Source of the DNA: Drouetiella sp036703255
GTDB lineage: Bacteria; Cyanobacteriota; Cyanobacteriia; Elainellales; Elainellaceae
Reading direction: 5' to 3'
Assembly: GCA_036703255.1 (NCBI GenBank)
Contig: DATNPL010000241.1
Span: 1-64,000, forward strand
Length of the DNA stretch: 64,000 nt
Below the pieces are notes generated by a model. The model saw only the letters and a list, made by a program, of their open reading frames with translations. It was not told the DNA's origin and made no database searches. This document shows positions 42,866 to 52,071 of the stretch, one piece after another. Every line of letters starts with the position of its first letter. Position 1 is the stretch's first letter. Made by a program: the position numbers and the translations under genes.

Positions 42866-45706
42866 CTATTTTTCTGTCAGCGTCCAGACGCCCTCTTCCC
42901 AGCTGGCATCGGTGGCGCGATCGCTCAGCCAGTAATCGCAGCGCTCTACATGCAGCAGAGCCGCCTTGTCGAACGGGTCAATAGTTTCTAAGAGCTGGCT
43001 AAAGGCCGTCTTGGCGCTAGAAAACCTGCGCTTGAGATAATGCTCGCGGCCTTGACGGTATAGGTCGATTAATTGCAGTTTTGCATCAGGCAGCACCTCA
43101 GACCGTAGCCCCACCAGCTCGTAAATACTGACTGGCTTACTCTTGCCCTTAACCCGTATATAGTCCAGTTCGCGCACCCAGACCTGCTCACGGCAAGGTT
43201 CATAGGTTGTTTCGCTAATCACAATGTCGCAGCCATACTGCTTGCTGGCTCCTTCTAGGCGTGATCCCAGGTTGACACCATCGCCGATCGCCGTGAACTC
43301 CATCCGTCGGCTAGAGCCAATATTGCCGCTGATGACGCTATCGGAATTAATCCCAATGCCAATCTTTATTTTGCGAGAGTGAGGACGGTTTTCATTAAAT
43401 TGTGTCAAGCGCTGGCGCATCTCAATGGCCGTTTGAATCGCCATCCAGGCATGATCCTCTAGCGGAAAGGGGGAGCCATACACCGCCATAATGGCATCGC
43501 CAATGTATTTATCTAGGATGCCTTTATGGGTAAAGACGGCATCAACCATAGTCTCAAAGTAGGCGTTGAGCATGGCCACCACCTCTTCAGCCTCCATAGC
43601 TTCCGTCAGGCTGGTGTAGCCTCGAATGTCTGAGAACAGCACCGAAACTTCTTTACGTTCGCCTCCCAGCTTGGCATCGCCGCTGCTGAGCAACTGTTCT
43701 GCCAAGTCCTGGGTCATATAGCGATACATCATTGTCTTTAGCCGTCGCTCGTCGCTGATGTCGTCCATGACCACCAGCACGCCAGAGGTTTTTTGGCAGT
43801 CGTTAGCGTCAGCGATCGCATTGATCGACAGGTGGATGCTCCGCTGATCTGTACCCTTAATGGGCTGCAAGGTTTGATCAGGATAATATTGATGGCGGCT
43901 TTTCTCATCTCTCCCGATCAAAGCAGTCTGAAGCCAGCGGGGAAAATCGCCCTTCTCTAACCGGATCAGGCTAGTCACGGGTCTGCCTTCCAGGGACTCA
44001 TGCTCTTCTAAGCCCAATAGCGATCGGGCGCTCTCGTTGACGGCAATGATCTTGCCCTCTTTATCGGTAGAAATCACGCCATTGGAGAGCGATCGCAAAA
44101 TATCCCGCTGCATCTGCTCCTGCTGCTTCACCGTGGCAAAGAGTTGAGCATTTTGCAGCGCTACCCCTGCTTGAATGTTGAAGGCTTTCATAAACTCTTC
44201 GTCATTGCGGTTGAAGCTAGCTCGCCAGCATTCTGGTGCTTCAGGATAGTTGGCAGGATTGTAAGGCGCAAAATCGCCCTGCCTTTTTTTGTTGATTAAC
44301 TGAGTGACGCCAATTAGCTCCCCATCAGCATTAAACACAGGCATGCATAACATGCTGCAAGTGCGGTAGCCCGTCTTTTGATCGGTGTCTTTGGAGGTGG
44401 CAGAGTTGGGATGGCTATATAAGTCAAACGGAATCAGCAGCGGTTCGCCTGTAGTCGCGACCTGTCCAGCAAAGCCCGCATCGATCGGGATACGAAACTG
44501 CTGAAGCTGACCGTTCACTGGAAATTTTGTCCAGAGATCGTTCCGCTCTCGATCGATCAACCAGAGCGTACTGCGATCGGCCTGCATGAGTTCCTGCGCT
44601 TCTTCCATCACCTTGCCGAGAGTTTCCTCTAGGTCAAGGCTGCTCTGGCTCAGCGCCTTCGTGGCCTTCATCAACGCCGAAGCCGCTCTTTGCTGCTGCG
44701 TTGCCTTGTAGAACGATCGCGAGGATTCTAAGATCAGTCGAATCGAGGGAGCAAAATCTCGAAAGACCTGCTCGTCGCCTTCTGTAAATCCGCCCAAGTC
44801 AATTCGCTCTTCTAGCACACCCTGGGGATCATGGGCAGCCTTCAGCTTATTGAGCAACTGCACCACGGCAACCAAATCACCCTGATCGTTGAGCAGCGGC
44901 AAAGCCAGCATGGTAAAGGTGCGGTAGCTATTGGCCTTATCTAGCTCTTGGGCGGCCGTCGAGCGGGGATCGCAATAGAAGTCGTAGGGAATGTTAATGA
45001 CTTGTTTGGTCGTGGCAACTTCTCCTGCGATCCCGACCGTTTTGGGAAACCTCAACTCTAGATTTTTGCCGTTTTCATCTTCCGCAACGATCGACCACAG
45101 TTCATCTTTGTCTTCGTCTAGTAGAAAAATAGTCGTGCGATCGGCGTTGAGCAGTTCCCCCGTTTTTAGCGTGATCGATCGCAGCATTTCATTCAAAATG
45201 GCATCGAAACCCTGAGAGTCGAGCACATTGTCTAACAAAGACAGGGTTTGATTAACAATCCGCAGCTTTTGCTCGACATCCGTCACCACCTGCTTAAAGG
45301 TGTCCTGCGTCAGCGGTGCCAAAAATCTCGAAAAAGATCCCTTGACAGGGGTTAGGCTGTTGCGACGATTAGGATTGGCTAGGCGCGAGTTTTGATTGTA
45401 GGGCTGAATCTGGCTATTTTGACTTTGTGTAGCTTGAATTTGGCTATCCTGATTTTGCGTGGTCTGATTTTGCGTGGCCTGGTCAGGCAATACATCTTGA
45501 GCAGTTTCGTGTGGGTTCATGTTGGAGGCGGTATTCATGCTATCCCTCTGAGAAACTGTTGTCACCCCCTTCTTCAGAGAGTCTGTCTTCACCCCAGAAT
45601 GAGTTTTGTTGCAGACCTCTACCTCGACAGCGAGCACCCCTTCGCTGATTAGCATAGAGTCGTTAGTGGAATCCTGACAAGGCAAGTGGGAAGATGCAGT
45701 CGTCAT
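42866..45706 (-). CDS. GAF-GAF-PAS class III adenylate/guanylate cyclase
   Basis: This 946-residue signalling protein has a Gln/Asn-rich N-terminus (about 72-105, recurring SQIQ and TQNQ), two GAF domains (about 150-325 and 345-535; each holds DRTTIFLLDEDKDELW or DRSTLWLIDRERNDLW), a PAS domain (about 545-665) and a class III cyclase domain (about 685-875) with metal aspartates in LFSDIRGYT and LDKYIGDAIMAVYG, and IGDGVNLGSRLEGA. Lys in LDKYIGD favours ATP, so cAMP is likely. A C-terminal ~70-residue helical tail follows. The layout resembles Anabaena CyaB1/B2; the GAF ligand is unknown. Confidence 0.92.
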   Translation of the reverse strand: MTTASSHLPCQDSTNDSMLISEGVLAVEVEVCNKTHSGVKTDSLKKGVTTVSQRDSMNTASNMNPHETAQDVLPDQATQNQTTQNQDSQIQATQSQNSQIQPYNQNSRLANPNRRNSLTPVKGSFSRFLAPLTQDTFKQVVTDVEQKLRIVNQTLSLLDNVLDSQGFDAILNEMLRSITLKTGELLNADRTTIFLLDEDKDELWSIVAEDENGKNLELRFPKTVGIAGEVATTKQVINIPYDFYCDPRSTAAQELDKANSYRTFTMLALPLLNDQGDLVAVVQLLNKLKAAHDPQGVLEERIDLGGFTEGDEQVFRDFAPSIRLILESSRSFYKATQQQRAASALMKATKALSQSSLDLEETLGKVMEEAQELMQADRSTLWLIDRERNDLWTKFPVNGQLQQFRIPIDAGFAGQVATTGEPLLIPFDLYSHPNSATSKDTDQKTGYRTCSMLCMPVFNADGELIGVTQLINKKRQGDFAPYNPANYPEAPECWRASFNRNDEEFMKAFNIQAGVALQNAQLFATVKQQEQMQRDILRSLSNGVISTDKEGKIIAVNESARSLLGLEEHESLEGRPVTSLIRLEKGDFPRWLQTALIGRDEKSRHQYYPDQTLQPIKGTDQRSIHLSINAIADANDCQKTSGVLVVMDDISDERRLKTMMYRYMTQDLAEQLLSSGDAKLGGERKEVSVLFSDIRGYTSLTEAMEAEEVVAMLNAYFETMVDAVFTHKGILDKYIGDAIMAVYGSPFPLEDHAWMAIQTAIEMRQRLTQFNENRPHSRKIKIGIGINSDSVISGNIGSSRRMEFTAIGDGVNLGSRLEGASKQYGCDIVISETTYEPCREQVWVRELDYIRVKGKSKPVSIYELVGLRSEVLPDAKLQLIDLYRQGREHYLKRRFSSAKTAFSQLLETIDPFDKAALLHVERCDYWLSDRATDASWEEGVWTLTEK

Positions 45707-46195
45707 AAATTTTGGTGCGACGAAGCTTTCAAGACAACCATAGCCGGAACACAGCCAAAGCTCTCAAGCAAATTGGAGCCTAATACTAGAAATCACCCAA
45801 ACCAACCAAAATTCCGTAGATAGACGCCACTGCCGCTCTAGGCCAGAATCTAGACCAAAATCTAGGCAATAGGCACCTTGCTTCAGTGTTGATGTTTATT
45901 TTTTGATTAGGTTGCACAGCAACCCGTTCAGAAAAGGAATAACGCATCTAGACCCGAGAGCGAAATAGGTTGAAAAGGTTGATTTTTAGGTACAGAGACT
46001 AGAGCTTTGCCGCCCGATCGCCGAGCGCGTGCTGGCGTGCCACGGCTTCAAAACCACGGCTTCAAAGCCATTGCTTCAAAGCCATGCAGACATGAGGCTG
46101 GACAATCAGAATATATCGGTTGTACCAGAGCGTATCTGCCACATCCGCAACAAGCTCAAACAATTCGGGAGAGTAAGCTCATAATTCCCAAGGCA
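45707..46195. other. Intergenic region with 14-bp tandem repeats
   Basis: About 489 bases between two minus-strand genes. Three near-identical tandem units of 14 bp lie at 46040-46081 (ccacggcttcaaaa, ccacggcttcaaag, ccattgcttcaaag). No gene is supportable; the cyclase promoter should lie near 45710-45950. Confidence 0.5.
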
Positions 46196-47476
46196 TTAAA
46201 TAACGCGACAACTTGCCAGACTATTACTTTGTAGCGATAGATCGATAGATTGAGCCATAGATTTGACTTCTACCTTCAAATGCTTTTGCACCACCTCCAC
46301 GACCTGCGCTGGCTCCAGCGGCTTGGAGAGAAATTCTGAGGCACCTGCTAATCTGGCTCGCATGCGATCGATCATGCCATCCTGCCGGGTCAGAATCACA
46401 ATGGGCGTATCTTGAAAAACAGGAGATTTGCGGAGAAGGGTACAAAACTCATAGCCATTGACATTGCCCAAATGAGGATCAAGCAAAATTACATCTGGCT
46501 TGCGCTCTAGCAAGGCGCTAATGTCTTTTAGAGGGTTAAGCACGCTTAGAACCTCATAGCCATAGGGTTTGAGAATTTGAGCGATCGCCCGAATGGTAAT
46601 GGGATTGTCATCTACGCAGGCAATGAGCGGTCTGTAGACAGCCGCAGCAGCAGGCAACTCGGGTTGCGGACAAGGCGAAGGCAAATCGGCTATTTCCCGC
46701 AGTTCCACAACCCCCTGGCGAATCAGCGGAGACAGGGCACGGAGAATTTGAGGGAGCGATCGCTTTAGCTCTTGTGACAAATCCCAGAAGGTGAGCTGCC
46801 CTTTCATCATCTGCATCACCCCTCTAGAGGGCAATGGCGTATTTTCTGACAGCGATCGACTGCGCAATACAGGCGCTAAATCAGGCGAAAATTGAGAAAT
46901 TAGCTCTTGCAAAAAGCCCAAACCAGAAGCCTGCCACTGTTGACGTAGCTTCTGAGCCTCGTAAATCACCTGCGCCACCGACAAAAACACTGCCTTTTGA
47001 GGAATCTGATAGCCGGGATGCCACTGGGTTTTGATAAATTTTTCTCCCAGGATCGTGAACATCACTTCCTGCACGATCGCCTGAATAATAATTTTGCTTT
47101 GAGCAGGGCTGATTTCATGCCGCTGGAGCGCCTGATTGAGCAAATCGACTTCCCATAGCGTTTCGTCTGATTGTGCACGAAGCAACCAATCGACCGAGAA
47201 CACCTCAGGACAATGGTATTTGAAAGCTCTGTACCACCGCCGGACTGGATGCATCCCCCCTGTGGCATAAACTAACCGCCCAGAATAGAAGTAAAGCCGC
47301 CATTGAAGAGAAGCCTGTTTGCCATGCGTGATTATCAACTCGCCAGTGGCTTGCTGCTCGTGCAACAGCAGCAAATTTCTGCCAATTTTGCTGGTTGCTG
47401 CTGCTCTGATAGCGGTTTCAGTGGCTGTTTCAATGACAGGTTCAGTTCCGGTTTCGGGTCGAGGTTGGGAAGTCAT
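46196..47476 (-). CDS. PatA/PixG-like response regulator (PATAN + receiver)
   Basis: This 426-residue regulator has an N-terminal PATAN/DUF4388 domain (about 35-250; QQATGELIITHGKQASLQWRL, LYFYSGRLVYATGGMHPVRRW) and a C-terminal receiver (about 290-410) with ACVDDNP, phospho-acceptor in VILLDPHLGNVNG, TRQDG and FLSKPL. The family includes PixG/PatA regulators of pili-based phototaxis and heterocyst patterning, often paired with PixH, PixI, PixJ and PixL. Those partners are absent here, so this is an orphan copy. Confidence 0.9.
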   Translation of the reverse strand: MTSQPRPETGTEPVIETATETAIRAAATSKIGRNLLLLHEQQATGELIITHGKQASLQWRLYFYSGRLVYATGGMHPVRRWYRAFKYHCPEVFSVDWLLRAQSDETLWEVDLLNQALQRHEISPAQSKIIIQAIVQEVMFTILGEKFIKTQWHPGYQIPQKAVFLSVAQVIYEAQKLRQQWQASGLGFLQELISQFSPDLAPVLRSRSLSENTPLPSRGVMQMMKGQLTFWDLSQELKRSLPQILRALSPLIRQGVVELREIADLPSPCPQPELPAAAAVYRPLIACVDDNPITIRAIAQILKPYGYEVLSVLNPLKDISALLERKPDVILLDPHLGNVNGYEFCTLLRKSPVFQDTPIVILTRQDGMIDRMRARLAGASEFLSKPLEPAQVVEVVQKHLKVEVKSMAQSIDLSLQSNSLASCRVI

Positions 47477-47848
47477 GGCAGACCTTGCTGGGGCGATCGT
47501 GACAGATATTTCAGCACTGAGGATCGCAAATTAATTAACCTGTCATAGTTTTTGGAAGTGCCGCGCTTTCAAAAAACTATAGGGGCTTTATTTAATCCAT
47601 GATCCTTAGCTGGGGTAATGTTCTAAGAGTCGTATGTATTTTTTTGCAAGGGTCATAATTTTTGTCAGGGCCGTACCACGTCCCGTTTGAAAAAATAAAC
47701 ACCCTGTTTGAAATACCGTAGCAGCATGTACTCGCAACTACGGATTAGACACCCTGAGTCTTGCATGACGTGCATTATAAGTCCGTATATTTTAGGATGC
47801 CTGGTTAGCTCGGGTTTAGGCGACCGTGTAAATCAGGAAAATAATGGG
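47477..47848. other. Intergenic region with an imperfect palindrome
   Basis: About 372 bases, AT-rich. Arms near 47545-47558 and 47566-47580 (atagtttttggaag / ctttcaaaaaactat) form an imperfect relative of the palindromes at 22422 and 61252. aatccatgatccttag near 47594 resembles one side of the 18951 hairpin. No gene supportable. Confidence 0.5.
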
Positions 47849-50041
47849 CTAATCCTTGGCCTGAGGCGCTTCGGGGATCGGAGATTCTACGGGAGACGAG
47901 GTTACGTTATCCACTGCCAAATTAAGCTGATAGCTGACCGGATCAGCCGAAATTGCCACAACAACAAATTCATAGTACCCCGACTGATTAAGTTGCCCCA
48001 CCCAGGTCGCCTCAGCAGCATCCTCAGGAAAGGGCGAGTTGCCCTGCCCCGGACGGGGAGGATAGAGAGAGAATAGCGTACTTTGGGGGGGTGCCTGAAG
48101 GCTAACCCGTAAAATTTGCCCTTCGGCCAGCTGAGCCGTATAAATTCTGCCCTCGCCTGGTGCAAGCGTTCCAGCATCCTGTTTGCTGAAAGAGTCTGGG
48201 TCAAACCGCAGCTGGGTTAAAGTTGTACCAGACTGCATGGCCCGCACCTGATCAAACGCGATCGCCTGCCACACTTGCCCGATCGGCTGCTCAATGAATT
48301 CCTTTCCCTGCATTTGAGGAAACAGGTGAAAAAACTTGGCATCTGTGAGATCAAACAGCGATCGGCTACCGACGTACAGCTTATTCACCGCCTGCTTCCA
48401 CTGGTCGCGATCGGCATTGGTATAGCGGCCCAGCTTGCCTCTGGCCTCAGGACTCACCTGCTGTTCTAAAATTGTCAGCCATTCGTTAGCGATGCCATCC
48501 CAAATGCTGCGCCACTGACCATCTGTCTCGTCATCGCTGAGGGTACGCCCCTGCTGGTCAGGGTGCTGCTCATAGAAAGTCGCATTGGTGAGGTTAACCA
48601 AATATTGCTGATCGATCCCCAAAGCCTGACGACGAGTCTGAAGCGCTTGTTTACGCTCCTGCTCCTCTGGGGAAAACTTAGCCTCTTCAGGGCTGTTTTC
48701 TTCAGGCTCTGTTTCAGTAGAGTTTTGCCCAGGCCAGGATGCTTGCAACGGCGGGAGCCAGCGATCGCGCGTCCACACTGCTCCGACTATTCCCAACAGA
48801 CCAGCCAGCAAGATGCTAATCAGCACACCTCGGCGCTTGGGAGAGGGCTGGCGAGAAAGGGGAGAGTTCAGCAGCGCAAAAGGTTCTATATATTCTGTAG
48901 ATTCTGTAGGCTGAACCCAGGGAGCCTGTCCGGATGAGGGTGGCAGGGTGAAATCTGGCTGGGTATAGATTGGCGCTTGGGTCAAAGCTGCATCGGGGCG
49001 GGAGAACGGCAATGGCTCAGAAGGCTCTGATTGGAGAGCCTGCAACACTTCTAGAGCAGACTGGAAGCGATCGCCGGGTTGGGACGACATCATTCTCATC
49101 AGCGTTGTGGCCAGTAGCGAACTCAGATTTAACTGCTGCCGCCAAGTCTGAAACGGCTGGCTCATCAGCTCTAAAGGCTCTCGCCCAGTGAGCAAAACCA
49201 TTGCCGTCATTGCCAAAGCGTACAAATCGCTATGGGGTGACGTGAACCCGCTCTGCATCTGCTCTTCGGGGGCATAGCCTAATTTACCTAAGCGCGTTGC
49301 GATCGGGACAAGCTCTGAAGATCTTGAGTCTGGAGCCAGATTTTCCAAAGGCAGGGTTTCTGGAGCCACAAACTGCGAAGCCGCAACCGCAGCGATTTGC
49401 TTGACGCCTCCAAAATCGATCAGAACGGGCAGCCGATCGCTCGATCGCAAAATTAAGTTATCCGGTGAGATATCTCGATGGATGACGCTATTGCTATGGA
49501 TATAGTGCAAAACAGGCAAGAGCTGGCTTAAAAGTAGAAAGATCTCTGCTTCTGAGAAGAAGCTGCCCGTTTGTCTACGAGTCTCCAAAAGCTGGCGGTA
49601 GGTGTGGCCTTCGACAAAATCCTGCACCAAAAATAGACAGCCGCGATCGCCTAAATTTGCTCGAAATAACTCTCGAAACCTGGGAATTTGGGGATGGCGC
49701 AATTTGTACAGCACACCCGCCTCACGTTCAAACAGCTCCTCAGATTTTTGTAGGGCATAGGTACCCTGCACTTGGGGAGCAAACTCTTTTAAGACGCAGG
49801 CTTCGTTAAAGCGATTGATATCTTCGGCAAGATAGGTGCGCCCAAAGCCCCCATGCCCTAGCTCATGGACAATACGATAGCGATCGCCCAAGATCAAGCC
49901 CGCATAGACACCTTCAGCTAGCGTTGAGGACGGATTAACCTGCAAAGCAGGAATAGACTCCGACAGTCGTTCTCCACACAAATGGCAAAACCGACTTCCT
50001 GGCAAGTTGGTATGTCCTTGACTGCATAGCACCGATACCAT
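47849..50041 (-). CDS. Serine/threonine protein kinase with zinc-ribbon N-terminus and extracytoplasmic domain
   Basis: This 730-residue protein begins MVSVLCSQGHTNLPGSRFCH with LCGERL following (Cys/His ribbon), then a eukaryote-like kinase domain (about 45-315; GHGGFGRTYLAED, HRDISPDNLILR, LIDFGGVKQ with GG replacing the usual DFG pattern as IDFGG, APEEQMQSG), a Pro/Ser linker, one span near 395-415 (VLISILLAGLLGIVGAVW) and about 310 residues outside. The outer part holds two similar blocks (LVNLTNATFYEQHPDQQG and LFDLTDAKFFHLFPQMQG), which look like an internal duplication, then a beta-rich segment. The start at 50041 is chosen over TTG 50071 because ggag is at proper spacing. Signal sensed is unknown. 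Confidence 0.9.
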   Translation of the reverse strand: MVSVLCSQGHTNLPGSRFCHLCGERLSESIPALQVNPSSTLAEGVYAGLILGDRYRIVHELGHGGFGRTYLAEDINRFNEACVLKEFAPQVQGTYALQKSEELFEREAGVLYKLRHPQIPRFRELFRANLGDRGCLFLVQDFVEGHTYRQLLETRRQTGSFFSEAEIFLLLSQLLPVLHYIHSNSVIHRDISPDNLILRSSDRLPVLIDFGGVKQIAAVAASQFVAPETLPLENLAPDSRSSELVPIATRLGKLGYAPEEQMQSGFTSPHSDLYALAMTAMVLLTGREPLELMSQPFQTWRQQLNLSSLLATTLMRMMSSQPGDRFQSALEVLQALQSEPSEPLPFSRPDAALTQAPIYTQPDFTLPPSSGQAPWVQPTESTEYIEPFALLNSPLSRQPSPKRRGVLISILLAGLLGIVGAVWTRDRWLPPLQASWPGQNSTETEPEENSPEEAKFSPEEQERKQALQTRRQALGIDQQYLVNLTNATFYEQHPDQQGRTLSDDETDGQWRSIWDGIANEWLTILEQQVSPEARGKLGRYTNADRDQWKQAVNKLYVGSRSLFDLTDAKFFHLFPQMQGKEFIEQPIGQVWQAIAFDQVRAMQSGTTLTQLRFDPDSFSKQDAGTLAPGEGRIYTAQLAEGQILRVSLQAPPQSTLFSLYPPRPGQGNSPFPEDAAEATWVGQLNQSGYYEFVVVAISADPVSYQLNLAVDNVTSSPVESPIPEAPQAKD

Positions 50042-50384
50042 TCCGACTCCCCCAACAGACTCGCTCTTCAACTTAGCTTACCTGCCCGTCGAGACAGGGT
50101 GTTTTAGAGAATCAGGAGAAAACCGTATCCCAGCCTAATTTTGTAGAGCTTATCTAGAAAGAAATACGCCAAAATTCCTTCCGGAGGCGATCGCCAGCTC
50201 GCCGTAGATCAAAAAAATAATCAGAAAATTGCTCGGGAACAAAAAATAAGGCTCCGGACTCTATTAGTTCATCTAATGAGGAGTCCGGATTATGTTCGCG
50301 CATATTACAAAACGGATGGCAGAGAATCGTAATCTATCTGACCCATCCTACAATCGGAAAATTCACCTAAACTGCCCTCGTATT
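50042..50384. other. Region upstream of the acidic secreted protein
   Basis: About 343 bases. Apart from the hairpin at 50253-50289 it contains AT-rich sequence at 50210-50250 and 50330-50370 that could hold promoters for the kinase and the secreted protein. Confidence 0.4.
50253..50289 (+). promoter_or_regulatory. Hairpin in the leader of the secreted protein gene
   Basis: tccggactc (50253-50261) pairs with gagtccgga (50281-50289), with an inner ttag/ctaa. It lies about 95 bases before the start of the downstream gene and is followed by ttatgttcg rather than a T-run. It may be an RNA leader element or terminator; no protein-binding evidence. Confidence 0.45.
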
Positions 50385-51038
50385 ATGAAGCCCTTCACCC
50401 TATCTACTTTCGCGACTTTGGCGCTGACGACTGGTTTAACTGCTTTTGCTGCCCCTGGATGGAGCGCAGAGCCATCGAGTCAAACGATTCAGATTGCTCA
50501 AACCCAAGTGGCTCAAAATAGCCGTGCTGAGCGAACCTGTACTGATGCTGCTAGCGATCGAGGGCTACAGGTTATCGATGTTCTCTCCGTCAATTCTTAC
50601 TCGGGGGGCGCAGAAGTGATTATGGAGATCAGACGCAGCCGCAACAACACCTATCAGGTAGGGTGTGACTACTCTAGCGCCACTCGACAGGTTGAACTGT
50701 ATGAGATTCAAGACAGCAATAGCTCTAGCGGCGGCAGAGACGATGATTACAACGATGATGACTACAACGACGATGATTACAGCGATGATGACAACTGGCA
50801 AAATCAATATGGTGGTGACAGCGTGCGCAACCGCAGCGATGCCGAGTCGATCGCACGTCAGGTTGTGGGCGACCAACTCGGCATTGATGAGCCTGACTCC
50901 AGCATCGTTAGGATTGACGACATTCAGCGAGAGAATGGCAATCGCTCTTGGACGGTAGAAGGTCGGGCAAATGGTGCGCCTTTTGTGGTGCAGATTCGAG
51001 CCAACGATGGCTATGTGCAAGACTTTCAGTTACGCTAG
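50385..51038 (+). CDS. Exported acidic repeat protein, unknown
   Basis: This 217-residue precursor has a signal peptide (MKPFTLSTFATLALTTGLTA followed by FAAPGWSA), two similar-sized folded parts, and between them an Asp-rich tract (about 118-137) of tandem DDDYN units encoded at 50739-50792. The C-terminal part (SIARQVVGDQLGIDEPDSSI; SWTVEGRANGAPFVVQIRA) has a strand-rich PepSY-like rhythm, which is only a weak impression. Asp tracts often bind calcium. ATG 50385 is chosen over an upstream ATG at 50292 because the signal peptide begins there. The stop overlaps coaX by four bases. Confidence 0.72.
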   Translation: MKPFTLSTFATLALTTGLTAFAAPGWSAEPSSQTIQIAQTQVAQNSRAERTCTDAASDRGLQVIDVLSVNSYSGGAEVIMEIRRSRNNTYQVGCDYSSATRQVELYEIQDSNSSSGGRDDDYNDDDYNDDDYSDDDNWQNQYGGDSVRNRSDAESIARQVVGDQLGIDEPDSSIVRIDDIQRENGNRSWTVEGRANGAPFVVQIRANDGYVQDFQLR

Positions 51039-51793
51039 GGCACTTGATTGTGCATCCTAAAAGCGCGGATGCCCCAGAAAATCAAATGAGCATCCAGTTG
51101 AAGGGAGACAGCCATCTGAGGAAACCGCTGTTGGAAGGTTTTCAGCAGCAGTAGCCGATCGCCCCCTGTAATCACAATGGCACTTTGGGGCCAGCGCTGA
51201 AGCCAGTCGGCGATAAAGTCATGCAACCCCGCCAACAGGGTGTATAACACTCCGCTTTGCATAGCTTCAGCCGTGGCGACTCCCCAACGCGAAGGCAAGA
51301 TGTCCGGTAGGGTTAGCAGCGGCAGAGCGGCAGTGTGTTCGTGGAGCGATCGCATCTGAAGCTGAAGCCCCGGTAAAATGGCTCCTCCCACTAACCGAGC
51401 CTCAGCATCTGCTCCCGTAAAGGTCAGGGCTGTTCCGGCATCAATCACCAGCACAGGTGCCCCTCGCGTCTGCACAGCACCCCAAACGGCTAAAGCGCGA
51501 TCGACTCCTAAGGTAGGGTAAAGTCCCAGGAGCGGGATTTGCGCTAGCTCAATCCTGTGAGTGTTGGGGTAATCTTGCCACTGGGTCTGCTCAGGCACTA
51601 CCGAGGCCATCCATAGAGGCAAAAGCGGCGATCGATCGATCGCCGCTTTTGCAGCGTGCGGTACATCCCAGGTAGACTCCAGCGAATGGCCTACAAACTT
51701 AGCCCAATGCAGCCGAGAGTTGCCCACCATGAGGGCAAGCCAAGCATCAGACGCATTGTTTTCATCAGAACACTGGCTGAATGGCTCAGACAT
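51035..51793 (-). CDS. coaX: Type III pantothenate kinase (CoaX)
   Basis: This 252-residue ASKHA enzyme phosphorylates pantothenate, the first step to coenzyme A. It shows WLALMVGNSRLHWAKF (phosphate loop, with MVGNS where most have DxGNT), LGVDRALAVWGAV, VLVIDAGTALTFTGAD and GGAILPGLQLQMRSLHEHTA. The Asp of the first motif is replaced by Met-Val, as in some cyanobacterial homologues I recall, and needs checking. Convergent with the acidic-protein gene; their 3' ends overlap. Confidence 0.9.
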   Translation of the reverse strand: MSEPFSQCSDENNASDAWLALMVGNSRLHWAKFVGHSLESTWDVPHAAKAAIDRSPLLPLWMASVVPEQTQWQDYPNTHRIELAQIPLLGLYPTLGVDRALAVWGAVQTRGAPVLVIDAGTALTFTGADAEARLVGGAILPGLQLQMRSLHEHTAALPLLTLPDILPSRWGVATAEAMQSGVLYTLLAGLHDFIADWLQRWPQSAIVITGGDRLLLLKTFQQRFPQMAVSLQLDAHLIFWGIRAFRMHNQVP

Positions 51794-52071
51794 ATCTCAG
51801 AATTGTGGCAGCATTCAAAAAAAGGTGTTTCACGCAACAGCAAAGAAGCCTGGGCGCATCCAAAGCCAGCCAGCTTAGAATCATCTCACTCAGATTCTTA
51901 AGCTTACTCTCATTATTGGGGTACGGTTAGCAGCCGATACTTTGGAAGGATGAATTTGCAGATGAAAGTTGCAGAAGAGTTGTCCTGCGCTCCTCCCAAC
52001 CTAAAATCCATCGTCGAACTCAGCAGTGTCTGCCGTTCATCCTTTGCTCTTCACCCTCCCTATCTCCCGGT

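Noticed and set aside
46040..46081. Possible CRISPR array
   Set aside because: Units are 14 bp and directly adjacent, with no spacers and no cas genes.
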